DNA of 64,000 bases from Antedon mediterranea. Taxonomy: Eukaryota > Echinodermata > Crinoidea > Comatulida > Antedonidae. Location of the stretch: contig NC_092676.1 in the NCBI RefSeq assembly GCF_964355755.1, positions 12,198,288-12,262,287 of the forward strand. The letters are read 5' to 3'. The notes under the pieces were generated by a model. It was given only the letters and a program-made list of their open reading frames with translations, was not told the origin of the DNA and ran no database searches. Within the stretch, counting starts at the first letter, position 1, and every line of letters begins with the position of its first letter. Position numbers and translations under genes: made by a program. Of this stretch, positions 59,501 to 64,000 are shown in pieces.

Positions 59501-59892
59501 AGTGTACAAAATAGCTTCAAATCGCATTTGGAGACGTTTTAGACCATTTTGTGCATTTCGATGAAACTTGGTTACACAAAAACATCAAAGTGCTTAAAAT
59601 CACATTTGAAACCGTTTTAGAGCATTTTTAGCATTTCGATAATACTTTTCACACAAAAACATCAAAGTGTACAAAATAGCTTCAAATCGCATTTGGAGAC
59701 GTTTTAGACCATTTTGTGCATTTCGATAAAACTTTTCACACAAAAACATCAAAGTGTACAAAATAGCTTCAAATCGCATTTAGAGACGTTTTAGACCATT
59801 TTGTGCATTTCGATAAAACTTTTCACACAAAAACATCAAATTGCACAAAATAGCTTCAAGTCGCATTTGGAGACGTTTTAAACCATTTTGTG
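47583..59892. repeat. Satellite array right of LINE copy 2
   Basis: Monomers correspond to 9993-19.5 kb up to about 59.03 kb. Rearrangements relative to the first copy include a 923-bp tandem duplication next to the LINE, an extra monomer near 53.9 kb, and about 1.9 kb of additional sequence between 55.7 and 57.57 kb. From 59041 the order differs from superunit 1. No gene is seen. Confidence 0.93.
47899..49745. repeat. Tandem duplication of a 923-bp block beside LINE copy 2
   Basis: The block beginning with a 'gttaacataaaaagacc' monomer at 47899 recurs at 48822 with shared variants, including 'gaaactgttttagagc'. The second unit is 1 bp longer because of an A-run change near 49430. LINE copy 1 has only one such block (from 10309), so the duplication is private to superunit 2. 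Confidence 0.8.
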
Positions 59893-61967
59893 CATTTCGA
59901 TAAAACTTTTCACATAAAAACATCAAAGTGTACAAAATAGCTTCAAATGGCATTTAGAGACGTTTTAGACCATTTTGGGCATTTCGATGAAACTTAGTTA
60001 CACAAATACATAAAAGTCCTTAAAATCACATTTCAAACCGTTTTAGAGCATTTTGAGCATTTCGATAAAACTTTTCACACAAAAACATCAAAGTGCACAA
60101 AATAGCTTCAAATCGCATTTAGAGATGTTTTAGACCATTTTGTGCAATTCGATAAAACTTTTCACACAAAAACATCAAATTGCACAAAATAGCTTAATAT
60201 CGTGTTTGAAAACGTTTTAGACCATTTTGAGCATGTCGATAAAACTTTTCACACAAAAACATAAAAGTGAACAGAATAGCTTCAAATTGGATTTGGAGAC
60301 GTTTTAGAGCATTTTGTGCATTTCGATAAAATGTGTTAACATAAAAAGACCAAAGTTTTTAGAATATCTTCAAATCACATTTGGAGACGTTTTAGACCAT
60401 TTTTTGCATTTCGATGAAACTTGGTTACACAAAAACATCAAAGTGCTTAAAACCGTTGCTTAAAATCACATTTAAAACCGTTTTAGAGCATTTTGAGCAT
60501 TTCGTTAAAACTTTTCACACAAAAACATCAAAGTGTACAAAATAGCTTCAAATCGCATTTAGAGACGTTTTAGACCATTTTGGGCATTTCGATGAAACTT
60601 AGTTACACAAATACATAAAAGTCCTTAAAATCACATTTCAAACCGTTTTAGAGCATTTTGAGCATTTCGATAAAACTTTTCACACAAAAACATCAAAGTG
60701 CACAAAATAGCTTCAAATCGCATTTAGAGATGTTTTAGACCATTTTGTGCAATTCGATAAAACTTTTCACACAAAAACATCAAATTGCACAAAATAGCTT
60801 AATATCGTGTTTGAAAACGTTTTAGACCATTTTGAGCATGTCGATAAAACTTTTCACACAAAAACATATAAGTGAACAGAATAGCTTCAAATTGGATTTG
60901 GAGACGTTTTAGAGCATTTTGTGCATTTCGATAAAATGTGTTAACATAAAAAGACCAAAGTGTTTAGAATATCTTCAAATCACATTTGGAGACGTTTTAG
61001 ACCATTTTTTGCATTTCGATGAAACTTGGTTACACAAAAACATCAAAGTGCTTAAAACCGTTGCTTAAAATCACATTTAAAACCGTTTTAGAGCATTTTG
61101 AGCATTTCGTTAAAACTTTTCACACAAAAACATCAAAGTGTACAAAATAGCTTCAAATCGCATTTAGAGAGGTTTTAGACCATTTTGTGCATTTCGATAA
61201 AACTTTTCACACAAAAACATCAAAGTGTACAAAATAGCTTCAAATGGCATTTAGAGACGTTTTAGACCATTTTGGGCATTTCGATGAAACTTAGTTACAC
61301 AAATACATAAAAGTCTTTAAAATCACATTTCAAACCGTTTTAGAGCATTTTGAGCATTTCGATAAAACTTTTCACACAAAAACATCAAAGTGCACAAAAT
61401 AGCTTCAAATCGCATTTAGAGATGTTTTAGACCATTTTGTGCAATTCGATAAAACTTTTCACACAAAAACATCAAATTGCACAAAATAGCTTAATATCGT
61501 GTTTGAAAACGTTTTAGACCATTTTGAGCATGTCGATAAAACTTTTCACACAAAAACATAAAGTGAACAGAATAGCTTCAAATTGGATTTGGAGACGTTT
61601 TAGAGCATTTTGTGCATTTCGATAAAATGTGTTAACATAAAAAGACCAAAGTGTTTAGAATATCTTCAAATCACATTTGGAGACGTTTTAGACCATTTTT
61701 TGCATTTCGATGAAACTTGGTTACACAAAAACATCAAAGTGCTTAAAACCGTTGCTTAAAATCACATTTAAAACCGTTTTAGAGCATTTTGAGCATTTCG
61801 TTAAAACTTTTCACACAAAAACATCAAAGTGTACAAAATAGCTTCAAATCGCATTTAGAGAGGTTTTAGACCATTTTGTGCATTTCGATAAAACTTTTCA
61901 CACAAAAACATCAAAGTGTACAAAATAGCTTCAAATCGCATTTAGAGAGGTTTTAGACCATTTTGTG
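59893..61967. repeat. 692-bp octamer higher-order repeat, about 3 units with monomer changes
   Basis: The diagnostic 13-bp insertion lies at 60449, 61054 and 61745. The spacings are 605 bp (one 87-bp monomer missing) and 691 bp (a one-base loss near 61560). One 87-bp monomer is gained after the last unit. The total of 2,075 bp is three units minus one base. Confidence 0.88.
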
Positions 61968-64000
61968 CATTTCGATAAAACTTTTCACACAAAAACATCA
62001 GAGTGTACAAAATTGCTTCAAATGGCATTTAGAGAGGTTTTAGACCATTTTGTGCATTTCGATAAAACTTTTCACACAAAAACATCAAAGTGCACAGAAT
62101 ATCTTAATACCGTGTCTGAAATCGTTTTAAACCATTTTGAGCATGTCGATAAAACTTTTCACACAAAAACATCAAAGTGCACAGAATATCTTCAAATCGC
62201 ATTTAGAGACGTTTTAGACCATTTTGTGCATTTCGAAAAAATTTGTTAACATAAAAAGACCAAAGTGTTTAGAATATCTCCAAATCGCATTTGGAGACGT
62301 TTTAGACCATTTTGTGCATTTCGATGAAACTTGGTTACACAAAAACATCAAAGTGCTTAAAATCACATTTAAAACCGTTTTAGAGCGTTTTGAGCGATTC
62401 GATAAACTTTTCACACAAAAACATCAAAGTGCACAAAATAGCTTCAAATCGCATTTAGAGATGTTTTAGACCATTTTGTGCATTTCGATAAAACTTTTCA
62501 CACAAAAACATCAAATTGCACAAAATAGCTTAATACCGTGTTTGAAATCATTTTAAACCATTTTGAGCATGTCGATAAAACTTTTCACACAAAAATATCA
62601 AAGTGCACAGAATATCTTCAAATCGCATTTATAGACGTTTTAGACCATTTTGTGCATTTCGAAAAAATTTGTTAACATAAAAAGACCAAAGTGTTTAGAA
62701 TATCTCCAAATCGCATTTGGAGACGTTTTAGACCATTTTGTGTTTTTCGAAAAAACTTTTCACACAAAAACATCAAAGTGTACAAAATTGCTTCAAATCG
62801 CATTTGGAGACGTTTTAGACCATTTTGTGATTTTCGAAAAACTTTTCACACAAAAACATCAAAGTGTAGAAAATTGCTTCAAATCGGAAAAAAAATGTTT
62901 TGAGAGATGTTTTAGAACAATTTTGTGCATTTCGAAAAAATTTGTTAACATAAAAAGACCAAAGTGTTTAGAATATCTCCAAATCGCATTTGGAGACGTT
63001 TTAGACCATTTTGTGCATTTCGATGACACTTGGTTACACAAAAACATCAAAGTGCTTAAAATCACATTTAAAACCGTTTTAGAGCGTTTTGAGCATTTCG
63101 ATAAACTTTTCAAACAAAAACATCAAAGTGTACAAAATAGCTTCAAATCGTATTTGGAGACGTTTTAGACCATTTTGTGCGTTTCGATGTATCTTGGTTA
63201 CACAAAAACATCAAAGTGCTTAAAATCACATTTAAAACCGTTTTAGTGCATTTTGAGCATTTCGATAAAACTTTTCACACAAAAACATCAAATTGCACAA
63301 AATAGCTTAATATCGTGTTTGAAAACGTTTTAGACCATTTTGAGCATGTCGATAAAACTTTTCACACAAAAACATAAAAGTGCACAGAATAGCTTCAAAT
63401 CGCATTTGGAGTCGTTTTAGACCATTTTGTGCATTTCGAAAAAACTTTTTAACATAAAAACACCAAAGTTCTTAGAATAGCTTCAAATCGCATTTGGAGA
63501 CGTTTTAGACCATTTTGTGCATATCGATGAAACTTGGTTACACAAAAACATCAAAGTGCTTAAAATCACATTTGAAACCGTTTTAGAGCATTTTGAGCAT
63601 TTCGATAAAACTTTTCACACAAAAACATCAAAGTGTACAAAATAGCTTCAAATCACATTTGAAACCGTTTTAGACCATTTTGAGCATTTCGATAAAACTT
63701 TTCACACAAAAACATCAAAGTGTACAAAATAGCTTCAAATCGCATTTGGAGACGTTTTAGACCATTTTGTGCATTTCGATGAAACTTGGTTACACAAAAA
63801 CATCAAAGTGCTTAAAATTTCATTTGAAAGCGTTTTAGAGCATTTTGAGCATTTCGATAATACTTTTCACACAAAAACATCAAAGTGTACAAAATAGCTT
63901 CAAATCGCATTTGGAGACGTTTTAGACCATTTTGTGCATTTCGATAAAACTTTTCACACAAAAACATCAAAGTGTACAAAATAACTTCAAATCGCATTTA
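61968..64000. repeat. Satellite array to window end, including start of superunit 3
   Basis: 61968-63151 repeats 35415-36751 with one pentamer fewer and an aberrant junction at 62886-62921. 63152-64000 repeats positions 1-849, marking the third superunit. No gene is seen. Confidence 0.93.

Larger units (their letters stand above)
36752..63151. repeat. Satellite superunit 2 (26.4 kb, carries LINE copy 2)
   Basis: This is the second copy of the large unit. The offset to superunit 1 is 36751 at its start, about 36838 around 38.0-39.0 kb, 37599 to 37590 across the LINE, 38602 at 50-53.6 kb, 38689 at 54-55.5 kb and 39464 at 58.3-59.0 kb. The steps show successive gains of satellite in this copy. 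One example is an extra 923-bp duplication after the LINE. The unit ends where the start sequence returns at 63152. It is about 10 kb shorter than superunit 1 because the block equivalent to 19.6-35.4 kb is mostly absent. Confidence 0.8.

Noticed and set aside
36752-63151. Superunit 2 as a simple assembly duplicate of superunit 1.
   Set aside because: Not excluded fully, but the copies differ by multiple whole-monomer indels, a private 923-bp duplication, a private deletion and several base changes. A trivial contig duplication would not show these.
1-64000. An inverted segment or palindrome at array scale.
   Set aside because: All recognised monomers and both LINE copies keep one orientation. 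I found no head-to-head or tail-to-tail junction.

Overview
This window looks like a slice of eukaryotic, probably invertebrate animal, satellite heterochromatin. The sequence is very AT-rich. It contains no recognisable host gene, RNA gene, CRISPR array or bacterial-type regulatory signal. About 50.6 kb (roughly 590 monomers, estimated from total length) is one satellite family, always in the same orientation. The remaining 13.4 kb is two almost identical copies of one full-length non-LTR retrotransposon (LINE) on the minus strand. The LINE has an ORF1 with two CCHC zinc knuckles and an ORF2 with an APE-type endonuclease and reverse transcriptase. That arrangement fits the Tx1 branch of the L1 group, which is common in fishes, amphioxus and molluscs. 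A mollusc host is a guess, not a demonstration.

Layout: satellite 1-3273; LINE copy 1 3274-9992; satellite 9993-40872; LINE copy 2 40873-47582; satellite 47583-64000. The satellite has an 87/88-bp monomer and a 78-bp monomer that lacks an internal 9 bp. Monomers are organised in nested levels. There are pentamers of 426 bp, octamers of 692 bp in runs of 4, 3, 3 and 1, a 1,705-bp tandem duplication, a roughly 6.1/5.4-kb block pair, and finally superunits of 36,751 bp (1-36751) and 26,400 bp (36752-63151). A third superunit begins at 63152. Each complete superunit carries the LINE at the same monomer position, so the LINE was amplified as part of the array and not inserted twice.

The two LINE copies differ by only three substitutions that I could find plus homopolymer length changes. 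They share the same two ORF2 lesions: an apparent -1 frame break in the endonuclease and an in-frame TAA just before the reverse transcriptase. Neither copy can make ORF2 protein by ordinary decoding. The frame break lies exactly on an in-register U_UUU_UUA heptamer, a classical -1 slippery sequence.

Other points worth attention are an adjacent SUMO-interacting-like motif and PCNA-binding-like PIP box in the ORF1 tail, a repeated 15-nt hairpin with covarying stems in the 3' UTR (one copy sits at the very 3' end, next to AATAAA and the poly(A) tail), and long oligo(U)/oligo(A) tracts in that UTR. In the satellite there is a degenerate CENP-B-box-like motif, a 9-bp inverted repeat, and A/T tracts spaced at about one helical turn. 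The numerous short open frames inside the satellite are judged to be by-products of monomer lengths that are multiples of three.
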